A DNA stretch of 64,000 bases from Marinihelvus sp942491555 (GTDB lineage Bacteria; Pseudomonadota; Gammaproteobacteria; Xanthomonadales; SZUA-36): positions 868,001 to 932,000 of the forward strand of contig CALOBN010000005.1 of assembly GCA_942491555.1 (NCBI GenBank), in the 5' to 3' direction. The notes beneath the pieces are model-generated. The model was not told the DNA's origin. It searched no databases and saw only the letters and a list, made by a program, of their open reading frames with translations. Numbering within the stretch: the stretch's first letter is position 1; every line of letters starts with the position of its first letter. Both the position numbers and the translations under genes were made by a program. Positions 44,199 through 53,132 of this stretch are shown here, piece by piece.

Positions 44199-45404
44199 CT
44201 AGAAATTAGCAGGCGGCGTGAGGCGGCGGCGGGGCGGGTCCCAAAATGGATCCTTGACCACCACGGCTTTCGCCATCTTGCGGTTCCAGGCCAGTTCGCG
44301 CTGGTAATAAACTTCGACCATCATCTTTTCGCCAACCTTGCCATGCGGTGTTTTGACCGTGGCCAGGGCGATGTTCTTCTTGGCCGATGGTGACCACAAT
44401 GCCGAGGTCACCCAGCCGATTTGGCGTTCGCGCGTGTCATACACATAGGAATGATGGGCGGCCTTGTTATCCTCGATGTCGAGCTTGACCAGGGCGTACC
44501 GCGAACCCTTCTCCTGTTCGCGCAGCAGCGCCGCGCGGCCGTTAAACACCGGTTTTTTAAAATCTACCAGCCAGCCCAGACCCAGCTCGAAGGGTGAGCG
44601 GGTGTTTTTGGGTCGCACGGTGTGCATGACCGGAGAAAAATCCGTTGCCGCGAGGATGTAACCCGCTTCGATGCGCAGCATTTCCAGTGCATCGGAGCCC
44701 ATGGCCTTGATGCCAAGCAACGCACCTGCTTCAAAGAGCTGATCCCAGAGCGTCTCCGCTTTTTCCGGGTCAACCCAGAGTTCGTAGCCCAGATCACCGG
44801 TAAAGCCGGTGCGGGACAGGGTCAGCTTGCCGCCTTCCCAGTCGATTTGTACCAGGCCGAAAGGCGTCAGTTCTTCGACTTCCTTGATGCCCATCTGGCG
44901 CAGAACGGCGGCCGAGGTTGGGCCCTGCAAGGCCAGGCCCGCCACATCGTGCGTGTCCTCGACGATGTCCACGTCGAAACCGCGCGCATTGATCATCAAC
45001 CAGTCAATCTGATGCTCCTGCGAGCACAGGCGGTAGTCGCCGATACCAAGATGAAAAATCGTGCCGTCATCGATGACCCGGCCCTCATCGTCGCACCAGA
45101 CCGCGTAGCCGACCCGGCCCGGTTTGATCTTGCGTACGTCACGGGTAACCAGGCGGTTGAGGAAAGCCTCTGCGTCCGGGCCCAGAATGCGGTGCTTGGT
45201 CATCGGGGTAATGTCGAAGACCCCGCAGGTGTTGCGCCCGGCGAAATACTCCAGCGTGGCATCGGTATAGGCCGGCACCGACAGGTAGTCATACCAACGT
45301 GACCATTCCTGGTTTTCGTTGTATTCCGCCTGACGGCTATGAAATGGGCTGGGAAAGACCTTTTGTTTGTAATGGTCCCGGGAGTCAATTTTGAAGGTTT
45401 TCAT
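44199..45404 (-). CDS. GcvT-like aminomethyltransferase / tetrahydrofolate-dependent demethylase
   Basis: A 401-residue GcvT-fold protein. Seen: CGVFDITPMTKHRILGPDA, AGLALQGPTSAAVLRQ, SRTGFTGDLGYELWVDPE (the folate-binding region of GcvT/DmdA), EAGYILAATDFSP and a GcvT C-terminal barrel. GcvT relatives pass a methyl or methylene group to tetrahydrofolate, for example in glycine cleavage, dimethylglycine oxidation or DMSP demethylation. No gcvH or gcvP is nearby, so it is not the glycine cleavage system. I start at the ATG 45404; the frame is open to 45443 but overlaps the flavoprotein end. It probably accepts the methyl group removed by the flavoproteins of this operon. Confidence 0.88.
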   Translation of the reverse strand: MKTFKIDSRDHYKQKVFPSPFHSRQAEYNENQEWSRWYDYLSVPAYTDATLEYFAGRNTCGVFDITPMTKHRILGPDAEAFLNRLVTRDVRKIKPGRVGYAVWCDDEGRVIDDGTIFHLGIGDYRLCSQEHQIDWLMINARGFDVDIVEDTHDVAGLALQGPTSAAVLRQMGIKEVEELTPFGLVQIDWEGGKLTLSRTGFTGDLGYELWVDPEKAETLWDQLFEAGALLGIKAMGSDALEMLRIEAGYILAATDFSPVMHTVRPKNTRSPFELGLGWLVDFKKPVFNGRAALLREQEKGSRYALVKLDIEDNKAAHHSYVYDTRERQIGWVTSALWSPSAKKNIALATVKTPHGKVGEKMMVEVYYQRELAWNRKMAKAVVVKDPFWDPPRRRLTPPANF

Positions 45405-45408
45405 AGGT

Positions 45409-46980
45409 TCAGGCTCCCTTGCCAAGGACGACATCGGCGGCATTACGACCTGCGCAACCCATCACCCCGCCGCCCGGATGACTGCCGGCGCCACAGAGAT
45501 ATAAACCGTCAACGGGCGTGCGGTACTGGGCGGCGCCCGGTACCGGTCGCAGCATGAAGAAGCTGTCCAGGGACAGCTCGCCGTGGTGCCAATGCCCGCC
45601 GGTCATGCCAAATTGTTGTTCAAGATCTGCCGGGGTCAGCAACTCGCTGGCCGTGACCAGCTTGCCGATGCCCGGCGCATGGCTTTCGAGTATTTCCATG
45701 CACAGGTCCTGAAAGGCCGTCCTGGCGCCATCCCAACCACCCTTCAGATCATAGGGTGCCCATTGAATGTTGGCAGAAAGGACGTGCTTGCCGGCGGGTG
45801 CCAGGCTGTCATCAAACACCGAGGGCACCGAAATTTCCATGACCGGCTTAGCCGAATGCTCGCCGTACTTGGCGTGATTGAAGGCATGCTCGACATAGGT
45901 CAGGTCCGGGGCGATTACCAGGCGCTGGCCGCGTTGGTTGGCGTCCAGGCCAGCGAACTGCGGTGGCTCATCCAGGGCCAGGTGCAGCTTGGCCACGCAG
46001 CCGCGTGCGCGGATATTGTGAATACGATGTGCGAAGCCTGCCTCGATATTGCGTATCCCGAGCAGTTGTTCAAAGGTCGTTTTCGGATCTGCGTTTGAGA
46101 CAACCACATCCGCATCGAGTTGTTCGCCGTTCTCCAGCGTCACCCCGCAGGCCCGGTCGAAGTCCATGCGGATTTCGCTGACCCTGGCACCGACCCGGAC
46201 AGTGGCGCCCGCGGCCCGCGCAGCTGCGTCAAGCGCCACGGTCAGGGCGCCCATGCCACCGGCAGGGATACTGTAGCCATGGCCCCGTCCGTAGCGATGC
46301 AAGGCGCAAAACATGCTGTTGTTGGAGCGTGGACCGAGGAAGGTGCCGAGTGTGCCATCGAGGCTCAGAGCGCCTTTGAGCAATTCACTGTCGAAGCGTT
46401 CCTGCAGGATGTCAAAAACATTGATGCCCGTGATGCGTAAAAACTCACGCATATCGTCGGTGCCAAGACGACGGACTTTCAGACCCAGTTTACTGAGCGC
46501 CAGCAGGTCACCCTTGTCCGTGGTTCCCAGGCGCGGCGGTATCTGATCGCGTAAATCCCAGATGACGCTGGCGAAGGCGTTCATCTGCCGGTGGTATTCG
46601 GCCATGGCGGGGCGGTCATCGTTGAGTGCGCCCGGGCCACCCAGGGCCCCTTTGTCGATGGACAGATACTGCCCGTCCTCTGCCAGGGCGATGGTGTGCA
46701 GGCCTTCGGCGGCCATGCGCAGCCCGTGGCGATCCAGCGTCAGCTCGCGGCGCAGGTCGTCATCCAGGCCGTACAGCAAATGCGCACCGGCGGAAACCCG
46801 GTAGCCGGGGGCAAATTCCCGTGTAACGGCTGCGCCGCCGACCTGCTCAGCGGCCTCGAGCACCGTAACGCGCAGGCCGCCCCGGGCCAGGTAAGCGGCA
46901 CACGTCAGGCCGTTGTGACCGGCCCCGATGATAATGGCGCTGGCGGGCTTCTTGTGGGTCTTTTTGGAGGACTTAGTCAT
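45409..46980 (-). CDS. FAD-dependent oxidoreductase, PYROXD2/phytoene-desaturase-like (second of a tandem pair)
   Basis: A 523-residue flavoprotein. The FAD-binding motif IIIGAGHNGLTCAAYLARGG is at residues about 16-35, then GGAAVTREFAPGYRVSAGAH. The C-terminal motif is DGLYLCGAGSHPGGGVMGCAG. It resembles the PYROXD2 branch of the phytoene-desaturase family. It is a paralogue of the neighbour at 46973, with which it overlaps by 8 bases, so the two may act in succession or as a complex. No carotenoid genes are near, which argues for another substrate. Confidence 0.9.
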   Translation of the reverse strand: MTKSSKKTHKKPASAIIIGAGHNGLTCAAYLARGGLRVTVLEAAEQVGGAAVTREFAPGYRVSAGAHLLYGLDDDLRRELTLDRHGLRMAAEGLHTIALAEDGQYLSIDKGALGGPGALNDDRPAMAEYHRQMNAFASVIWDLRDQIPPRLGTTDKGDLLALSKLGLKVRRLGTDDMREFLRITGINVFDILQERFDSELLKGALSLDGTLGTFLGPRSNNSMFCALHRYGRGHGYSIPAGGMGALTVALDAAARAAGATVRVGARVSEIRMDFDRACGVTLENGEQLDADVVVSNADPKTTFEQLLGIRNIEAGFAHRIHNIRARGCVAKLHLALDEPPQFAGLDANQRGQRLVIAPDLTYVEHAFNHAKYGEHSAKPVMEISVPSVFDDSLAPAGKHVLSANIQWAPYDLKGGWDGARTAFQDLCMEILESHAPGIGKLVTASELLTPADLEQQFGMTGGHWHHGELSLDSFFMLRPVPGAAQYRTPVDGLYLCGAGSHPGGGVMGCAGRNAADVVLGKGA

Positions 46981-48589
46981 CGAGCCAGCCCTCCGGCACC
47001 GTGTTCGGTTTCTTCAGGTCCATAAGGATCTCGCGCGCCGCATTGGCGCCGGGCGCGGCCATTACGCCGCCGCCCGGATGGTTGGAGGAGCCACACATCC
47101 ATAGGCCTTTAACGGGTCCGCGGTACTGCGCGTAGCCGGGAATGGGGCGATTAAAGAGCAGCTGATCCATGGTCAGCTCACCCTGGAAAATATTGCCTTC
47201 GGTCAGGCCGACTTCATTTTCCAGCTCCCGCGGGGTGCGAACCTCGACGTGGGCGATCAGTTTTTTGAAGCCTGGCGCGTAATTTTCAATCTGGTCAAGA
47301 ACCGTATCGCGGAAGCCATCCCGGTCCTCATCGGTCCAGTCTTTACCATGGATCTTGGGTGGTACGTACTGCACGAAGACAGACATGAAATGCTTGCCTG
47401 GCGGTGCCATCGTTGGATCTGTCAGACTGGGCATCAGCATGTCGATATACGGGTCTTTGGACCAGGTGCCGTCCTTCCAGTCGTCATAAGCGCGTTCGAG
47501 CCGCTCGATAGAATCGATGAGATGCATATCCGCCTTGATCAATTCCGGGTTGCCGCGCAGGGCAGGGAAGTCGGGCACGCCTTCCAGGGCAATATTCAGC
47601 TTGCCGGAAGAGCCGCGAATTTTGAAATTGCGGCATTTTTCCAGAAACTCGGGTCGCAGGTCCTTGGGATCCATGCATTCCAGGAAGGTGCGTGGCAGGG
47701 TCATATTGGATACGACGATATCGGCATAATGTTCGTCGCCATTTTCCAGGGCTACCCCGGTCACCTTGCCGTCTTTGACGATGATGCGCTCAACGCCTGA
47801 GCCGGCCACGGTTGTGCCGCCATGGTCCTCGAAACAGTCGTGCATGGCGTTGGCGATGGCGCCCATGCCACCGCGCGCAAAGCCCCAGGCGCCGGCCGTA
47901 CCGTCCACATCGCCCATCGCGTGGTGCAGTAATACATAGGCCGTGCCCGGCGACATGACGCCCAGGGCTGAGCCGATGATGCCACTGCCCGCGTGGGCTG
48001 CCTTGATGAGCGGATTCTCGAAATACTCGTCGAGAAAATCCGAGATGCTCATGGTGTAGAAACGCACCGTGTCATAAATGGTCTGTTCACCCAGGTCCCA
48101 GAACTTACGGCCCAGGTGCAGCAGTTCGAGCAGATCGCGGGGTTTGAAGGACGCGGGATCCGGTGCGGTGCGCAACAGGAACTGCCGGATAAAGCGCGCC
48201 TGGCGCATGATATCCCGCCAGTAGCGTTGCTCGGCATCCGCATCCCGTGGGCTGTGGCGCATCATCTCGCGGCGTGAGGCATCGCTGTCGGTGTATGAGC
48301 CCAGGTAATCGCCGTTCTGACCGATCGTTACGGAGCCACCGTAAGGTATTACCTGCAAACCATACTTCGCCAGGTCCAGCTCGCGATAAATTTCCGGACG
48401 CAGCAAGCTGCACACGTAGGAACAGTTCGAATAAATCCAGTCCTCGTGGAGATTACGGCTGACGGTCGCGCCGCCAATCCAGTCGTTCTTTTCTACCAGC
48501 AGCACGTCCATTCCGGCCTTGGCCAGAAAGGCGGCGTTGGTAATGCCGTTGTGTCCTGCGCCAACCACAATGGCGTCGTATTTCTTCAA
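46973..48589 (-). CDS. FAD-dependent oxidoreductase, PYROXD2/phytoene-desaturase-like (first of a tandem pair)
   Basis: A 538-residue flavoprotein with the FAD motif AIVVGAGHNGITNAAFLAKAG, GGATVSRNLHEDWIYSNCSY, and the C-terminal GLWMCGSSNHPGGGVMAAPG. It shares the layout of the next gene but differs enough to be an old duplication. It overlaps the aminotransferase stop by 4 bases. A dehydrogenase acting on a C-N or C-C bond is likely; the substrate is not known. Confidence 0.9.
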   Translation of the reverse strand: MKKYDAIVVGAGHNGITNAAFLAKAGMDVLLVEKNDWIGGATVSRNLHEDWIYSNCSYVCSLLRPEIYRELDLAKYGLQVIPYGGSVTIGQNGDYLGSYTDSDASRREMMRHSPRDADAEQRYWRDIMRQARFIRQFLLRTAPDPASFKPRDLLELLHLGRKFWDLGEQTIYDTVRFYTMSISDFLDEYFENPLIKAAHAGSGIIGSALGVMSPGTAYVLLHHAMGDVDGTAGAWGFARGGMGAIANAMHDCFEDHGGTTVAGSGVERIIVKDGKVTGVALENGDEHYADIVVSNMTLPRTFLECMDPKDLRPEFLEKCRNFKIRGSSGKLNIALEGVPDFPALRGNPELIKADMHLIDSIERLERAYDDWKDGTWSKDPYIDMLMPSLTDPTMAPPGKHFMSVFVQYVPPKIHGKDWTDEDRDGFRDTVLDQIENYAPGFKKLIAHVEVRTPRELENEVGLTEGNIFQGELTMDQLLFNRPIPGYAQYRGPVKGLWMCGSSNHPGGGVMAAPGANAAREILMDLKKPNTVPEGWLDD

Positions 48590-49953
48590 GATAGTGTCCC
48601 CGCTGTCCCGGTTTGTGCCTGGAGATTGTTGATGCGTTCGACTGTGATGTCTACCGCCTCTTCGAAAGCGGCCAGGGTCAGTGACAGGCTATCGTCTTTT
48701 GCATGCGCCTCACAGATGAACCAGGGCTCGCGTGAATCCGGTTCGCAAAGTATGCCCAGCTCGTGCAGCTCCGGCGCCAGTGTGTCGTAAAAGGTGTAGT
48801 CCGAGCCCAGCCAGTCACGATAAGTGGCAGGCGGGGTCTCGTTGAAGAACAAGCCACCCATGGCCGGGTGCCCCACAAAGCTATGCGGAATATCGCGTGC
48901 CGTGAGAATTTTACTCATGCCCGTCTGCAGGCGGCTCCCATAGTCGGCGATCGTTTCCAGGGCGTCGGTTTCATCAAGTATTTCCAGGGTCTTGTCGGCC
49001 GCAGCCAGGGACACCGAGTGGCAGGTATAGGTCCCGCCATGCACAACGCCGTTACCAACCTGGTTCATGATGTCTTCGCGACCGGCGACCACGGAAATGG
49101 GGTAACCGTTGGCCATGGCCTTCGCGAAAGTGCACAGGTCAGCCTTGAAGCCCATAAGCTCCTGCACCCCGCCGCGCGCAACGCGAAAGCCGGTTTTAAC
49201 CTCATCAACAATCATCACAACGTTATAGCGGTCGCACAGTTCGCGGGCAGCCTGGACGTATTCCCGGGTGGCTGTGATGGAGCAGCAGTTACCCATCATG
49301 GGCTCGATAAGAAAGGCGCCGATATCTTTATGGTGTTTCTTGAGAACGTCCTCGAGATAGTTGGCATCGTTCAGCGGTGTGAAGTGGGCCAGCTTTTTGA
49401 GCATGGCAGGAATTCCATCGCTGTCTGCCTCCACCGATGGCTCGCCCTCGGCCTGGTCCCAGTCCTCGATGTCCGCGTACCAGAGAACCGAGTCGAAGAT
49501 GCCGTGGTAGCCGCCTTCCACAATGATTTGTGCGTCCTTGCCTGTAAAGGCCCGCGCCAGGCGCAGGGCAGCCATGACGGCCTCGGTACCGGAGTTTGAG
49601 AACCGCACGCGTTCCGCCGCCGGTACCATTTTGGTAATGCGCCTGGCGACGTCATATTCAAGTTCTGTTGACAGGGCAAAGACACCACCAACGTTCATAC
49701 CCTCGCGGGCGGCCGCGTCCACGCGCGGGTCAGCATAGCCAAGAATGCCCGGGCCATAACCCATGCGGTAGTCGATATATTCGTTGCCATCGATGTCCGT
49801 GATTCTCCCGCCGCGGCCGTGATCGATATACAGGGTTTTGTCGTCACCCCAGTAGCGGAAGTTGGAAGATACGCCCAGAGGCATGGCCTGCACGGCTTTC
49901 TTGAAGTGCGCGTTGGAACGTTCGAGCGGGCGTCGCCGCCGGGGGGTGGTCAT
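48586..49953 (-). CDS. Class III (PLP) aminotransferase, glutamate-1-semialdehyde-aminomutase-like
   Basis: A 455-residue PLP enzyme. Seen: PLGVSSNFRYWGDDKTLYID, FSNSGTEAVMAALRLAR (phosphate binding), IVDEVKTGFRVARGG (Asp to the pyridine N) and LCTFAKAMANGYPIS (the PLP lysine). It resembles glutamate-1-semialdehyde aminomutase-type and omega-amino acid transaminases; a role in tetrapyrrole synthesis is unlikely inside a catabolic operon. It is the first gene of the eight-gene unit. GGAG lies 5 bases before the ATG. The likely role is deamination of an amine to an aldehyde, or of an amino acid to a keto acid. Confidence 0.92.
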   Translation of the reverse strand: MTTPRRRRPLERSNAHFKKAVQAMPLGVSSNFRYWGDDKTLYIDHGRGGRITDIDGNEYIDYRMGYGPGILGYADPRVDAAAREGMNVGGVFALSTELEYDVARRITKMVPAAERVRFSNSGTEAVMAALRLARAFTGKDAQIIVEGGYHGIFDSVLWYADIEDWDQAEGEPSVEADSDGIPAMLKKLAHFTPLNDANYLEDVLKKHHKDIGAFLIEPMMGNCCSITATREYVQAARELCDRYNVVMIVDEVKTGFRVARGGVQELMGFKADLCTFAKAMANGYPISVVAGREDIMNQVGNGVVHGGTYTCHSVSLAAADKTLEILDETDALETIADYGSRLQTGMSKILTARDIPHSFVGHPAMGGLFFNETPPATYRDWLGSDYTFYDTLAPELHELGILCEPDSREPWFICEAHAKDDSLSLTLAAFEEAVDITVERINNLQAQTGTAGTLS

Positions 49954-50002
49954 GTCTTCTCCGAAAGTGAAAAAAGCAGTGACGAGTTTCCCACAATCGC
50001 CG

Positions 50003-50038
50003 TATACTGTCTATCTGAATGAATGATCATTCAGTCAG
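50003..50038. promoter_or_regulatory. Operator and overlapping promoters between the two catabolic units
   Basis: A perfect 14-bp palindrome, TGAATGATCATTCA (50020-50033), is extended by CTGA/TCAG arms to a 24-bp inverted repeat (50015-50038) with one mismatched pair. A TATACT at 50003-50008 would start rightward transcription right at the repeat, and on the minus strand TATACG with TGATCA 17 bases upstream would place the repeat over the -35 box of the aminotransferase operon. It is thus placed to let one repressor, probably the adjacent TetR protein, control both directions. Confidence 0.75.
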
Positions 50039-50098
50039 TAGCTGTGAAGGCATGCCCCCGGACGGGGTCCCGGGCAGCCAACAGGAGCGCCAATTGAA

Positions 50099-50752
50099 GT
50101 GACGACCGCCGCCAAGGACAGGACACCGCGCACTGCCAGCAAGGCAGCGCGCCGCACGCAGCTGATTGAAGCGACCATTCGTTCAATTGCTGAGAAAGGC
50201 CTTTCGGAGACCACCACCGCCTCGGTAGCCGGTGAAGCCGGACTGAGCCAGGGCATTATCAATCTGCATTTTGAGAGCAAGGACAGGCTTCTGCTGGCCA
50301 CTTTGGAGCGCGTTGTAGACGAATATCGTCACCTGTGGGAGGCCGCGCTGGAAGCGGCGCCGGCCAATCCGGCTGACCGCCTGGCGGCACTGGTCGAGGT
50401 CGATTTTCATCCCTCGGTTTGTGACCGCAATAAACTGGCTGTGTGGTTTGCTTTCTGGAGCGAGTCCAAGGCGCGGCCAACCTACCGAAAGCTATGTGCT
50501 GCGCGGGATCGTGACTATGACCGGGTCATGGTCAAGCTTTGCGGGGAGCTGGTTGAGGACGGCGGTTACGAGCGCATTGATCCTGAACTCGCCGCCCGGG
50601 CACTGGCCGCCATCACCGAAGGGCTATGGCTGGACATGCTCGCCAACCCGCGTTCACTCAGCCGGCGCCAGGCGCTGCGTGTGTCTATGGCCTACCTGAA
50701 ACATATTTTCCCCAATCATTTCGACTGTGCCGAGGAGCGCAAGGCCTCATGA
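50099..50752 (+). CDS. TetR-family repressor, BetI-like
   Basis: A 217-residue regulator. The HTH is at about residues 20-65 (LIEATIRSIAEKGLSETTTA, VAGEAGLSQGIINLHFESKD), and the C-terminal domain resembles BetI (LAVWFAFWSESKARPTYRKL, ITEGLWLDMLANP). BetI represses choline-to-betaine genes and responds to choline. It starts with GTG at 50099; the stop overlaps the acyl-CoA dehydrogenase start (ATGA). It probably binds the inverted repeat at 50015 and responds to the quaternary or methylated amine substrate of the cluster. Confidence 0.9.
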   Translation: MTTAAKDRTPRTASKAARRTQLIEATIRSIAEKGLSETTTASVAGEAGLSQGIINLHFESKDRLLLATLERVVDEYRHLWEAALEAAPANPADRLAALVEVDFHPSVCDRNKLAVWFAFWSESKARPTYRKLCAARDRDYDRVMVKLCGELVEDGGYERIDPELAARALAAITEGLWLDMLANPRSLSRRQALRVSMAYLKHIFPNHFDCAEERKAS

Positions 50753-51915
50753 GAATACCCATGGACGAAACCACCACCCGCTGGCTGGAGACTGCCCGAC
50801 GCTTTGCCGGGGACGAGCTGATTCCCTGCGAGGTCGAAGCGGAGATGAACGAGGGTTGTCTGCCAGAGAAAACCGCCAAGGCGCACAAGGTGCGGGCGCG
50901 TGAGTTGGGCTTCAGCTCGATGGATGTCCCCGAAGCATACGGCGGGCTTGGGCTGCGCCAGGTCGACCAGGTCGCCGTGTGGGAACAGCTCGGGCGGGTG
51001 ACCAATGCGCTGTGCTGGTGCTTTTCCGAGCCACACCAGTGGATGTTTGAGGCCTGCACCGAAGATCAGTTGCAGCGCTACGTTTTGCCCTTAATGCGGG
51101 GTGAGCGTAAAGAGTGCTATGCCATTACCGAGGAGGCCTCGGGCTCTGATGTGGTGGTTGAGACCACCGCCCGTCCGGTGGATGGCGGCTATCGTCTCGA
51201 CGGTGTGAAGTGGTATGTGACCAGCTATAACCTCGCCGATTATCTGTTTGTCCAGGCCAGGCTGAACGAAGGCCCGCATGCGGGTTCTGACGTGCTCATG
51301 TTTGTCGACGCGGATACGCCGGGTATCGAGGTTCTGCGGACTCCTCTGTTCAGTCACACCTTCAATCACCATCATCCGGAGCTCAAATTCAGCGATGTGT
51401 TTGTTCCGCAGGAAAACCTCATTGGAGAGGAGGGTGGTGGCATGGCCTGGTCACATGCCTGGTTCCGCCGCGAGCGGTTGATGATTGCGGCCCGTAACTG
51501 CGGTGCCGCCGCGCGCCTGATCGAGGAGGCTACCAGCTTCGCCGCACAACGCGAAGTCTCGGGCGGGCCGTTGCTGGAAAAACAGATGATCCAGGCCATG
51601 CTGGCCGACAGCGTGACCGAATTGTGGGCCGCCCGCCTGATGACTTACGAGACGGCTGCAGCCCATGACCGGGGTGATGATGTGAAAGCCTTGCATACGC
51701 GCTGCTCGGTAGCGAAGCTTTACGCCTCCGAAGCAGCCGGCCGTATTGCCGATCGCGTTCAGCAAATTTTCGGTGGTCGCGGTTATATGCGGGAAAACTG
51801 TGCGGAACGATTCACCCGCGAACTGCGTGTGGACCGGATCTGGGAGGGCGCCAGCGAAGTGCAGCGCCTGGTGATCGCCAGGCAGCTCGCCAAACGCGGG
51901 CTGGACGGAATGTAA
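50749..51915 (+). CDS. Acyl-CoA dehydrogenase
   Basis: A 388-residue flavoprotein that makes an enoyl-CoA. Seen: YAITEEASGSDVVVETTARP (FAD and substrate loop), IGEEGGGMAWSHAWFRRER, QQIFGGRGYMREN and VDRIWEGASEVQRLVIAR, where the Glu after IW fits the catalytic base position. I begin at the ATG 50749, overlapping the regulator stop; MDETTT at 50761 is an alternative. It is upstream of the Rieske gene with a 2-base gap, and would act before the hydratase in the divergent unit. CaiA-like dehydrogenases that work on carnitine-type CoA esters are a natural comparison. Confidence 0.92.
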   Translation: MRIPMDETTTRWLETARRFAGDELIPCEVEAEMNEGCLPEKTAKAHKVRARELGFSSMDVPEAYGGLGLRQVDQVAVWEQLGRVTNALCWCFSEPHQWMFEACTEDQLQRYVLPLMRGERKECYAITEEASGSDVVVETTARPVDGGYRLDGVKWYVTSYNLADYLFVQARLNEGPHAGSDVLMFVDADTPGIEVLRTPLFSHTFNHHHPELKFSDVFVPQENLIGEEGGGMAWSHAWFRRERLMIAARNCGAAARLIEEATSFAAQREVSGGPLLEKQMIQAMLADSVTELWAARLMTYETAAAHDRGDDVKALHTRCSVAKLYASEAAGRIADRVQQIFGGRGYMRENCAERFTRELRVDRIWEGASEVQRLVIARQLAKRGLDGM

Positions 51916-51917
51916 GG

Positions 51918-53132
51918 ATGGAGGATCAATCTTTGGAAGCGAATGACATCGCGCGGCTGGCCGCGCAGCAACCCGATATGCGGGCAATGGACCAGGCCTT
52001 TTACGAGGACGAGGCGGTCTACCGGCTGGAAATGGAACGTATTTTCATGCGGATCTGGCTGTATGCAGGACATATCAGCGAGATTCCGCGCATTGGTGAC
52101 TGGTTCCTTTACGAGATGGACAAGGAATCCGTGATTATTATCCGCGCCGCTGAAAACCGGGTAAATGCGCTTGTGAATGTATGCCGTCATCGTGGCTCGC
52201 GCGTGTGTGTGGACGCCCAGGGTCACGGTCGCCGGCTGACCTGCCGCTATCACGGGTGGACCTACGACGCGGACGGCAAGTTAATTGCTGCCGCGCACAT
52301 GGACGAGGGTGTCGATCAGTCTGAACTGGGTCTCAAGACCATTGCCTGCGAACTGATCGGCGGCATGATCTATATCAATTTCGATGAAAACCCTTCATCG
52401 CTGGATGAGGCCAGGCGCGAGCTGGGCGCCTGCCTGGAGCCCTTCGATCTGGCGAACGCGAAGGTGGCACACCGGCAGAGTTATCCGATTAATGGCAACT
52501 GGAAACTGGCCGTTGAAAACTACTGCGAGTGTTACCACTGCGGCCCGGCACACCCGGAATATTCGCGTGCTCACTCCATTGCTGACCCTGCCAATGAATC
52601 GGAAGAGGCCTATGCGGCCATGCACGAGCGGGCCGTTGCCTGCGGTATGGCGGACGTGGAGCTGGACAAGAAGTACGACGATGCGCCGGCCTTTGGTGCG
52701 GGTTATGGGTATTCAAGTTATCCCTTGCTTCGTGGCCATGTGACCGGCAGTAAGGACGGCAAACCTCTGGCGCCACTGCTCGGCAGCCTGAAGGACTACT
52801 TTGGCGGGTGCACTGATATTGAGGTCGGGCCGATTACGTTCGGCCTGATTTATCCTGATCATGCGGTGATCTACGCCTTCAAACCCCTTGGGCCACAGAG
52901 TGCCGACTGTGACATTACCTGGCTGGTGCGCGGCGATGCCGAGGAAGGCAAAGACTACAACAAGGATGAGTTGATCTGGCTATGGGATGTAACCACCCAG
53001 GCGGACAAACGCATTATTGAGCGCAATGCCCAGGGCGTCAGATCGCGGTTTTACCAGCCGGGACCTTTGAGTTCGATGGAGGGTTATAGTTGGGCGTTTC
53101 TGTCATGGTATCTGGGGGTTATGGGGCGGTAA
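51918..53132 (+). CDS. Rieske non-haem iron oxygenase (GbcA/CntA/stachydrine-demethylase type)
   Basis: A 404-residue oxygenase alpha subunit. The Rieske cluster ligands are in NVCRHRGSRVC and LTCRYHGWTYD (CxH and CxxH, residues about 91-114). The mononuclear iron site is NYCECYHCGPAHPEYSRAH (two His; the usual acid comes later). This motif is typical of the group that acts on quaternary amines, such as glycine betaine monooxygenase, carnitine oxygenase and stachydrine demethylase. Such enzymes need a reductase (GbcB or CntB) that is not encoded in this window. The last seven codons, with the stop, lie inside the first unit of the 127-bp tandem repeat. Confidence 0.92.
   Translation: MEDQSLEANDIARLAAQQPDMRAMDQAFYEDEAVYRLEMERIFMRIWLYAGHISEIPRIGDWFLYEMDKESVIIIRAAENRVNALVNVCRHRGSRVCVDAQGHGRRLTCRYHGWTYDADGKLIAAAHMDEGVDQSELGLKTIACELIGGMIYINFDENPSSLDEARRELGACLEPFDLANAKVAHRQSYPINGNWKLAVENYCECYHCGPAHPEYSRAHSIADPANESEEAYAAMHERAVACGMADVELDKKYDDAPAFGAGYGYSSYPLLRGHVTGSKDGKPLAPLLGSLKDYFGGCTDIEVGPITFGLIYPDHAVIYAFKPLGPQSADCDITWLVRGDAEEGKDYNKDELIWLWDVTTQADKRIIERNAQGVRSRFYQPGPLSSMEGYSWAFLSWYLGVMGR

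Noticed and set aside
45409..48589. Carotenoid desaturase genes
   Set aside because: The family resemblance is to PYROXD2-like proteins and there are no phytoene synthase or cyclase genes nearby.
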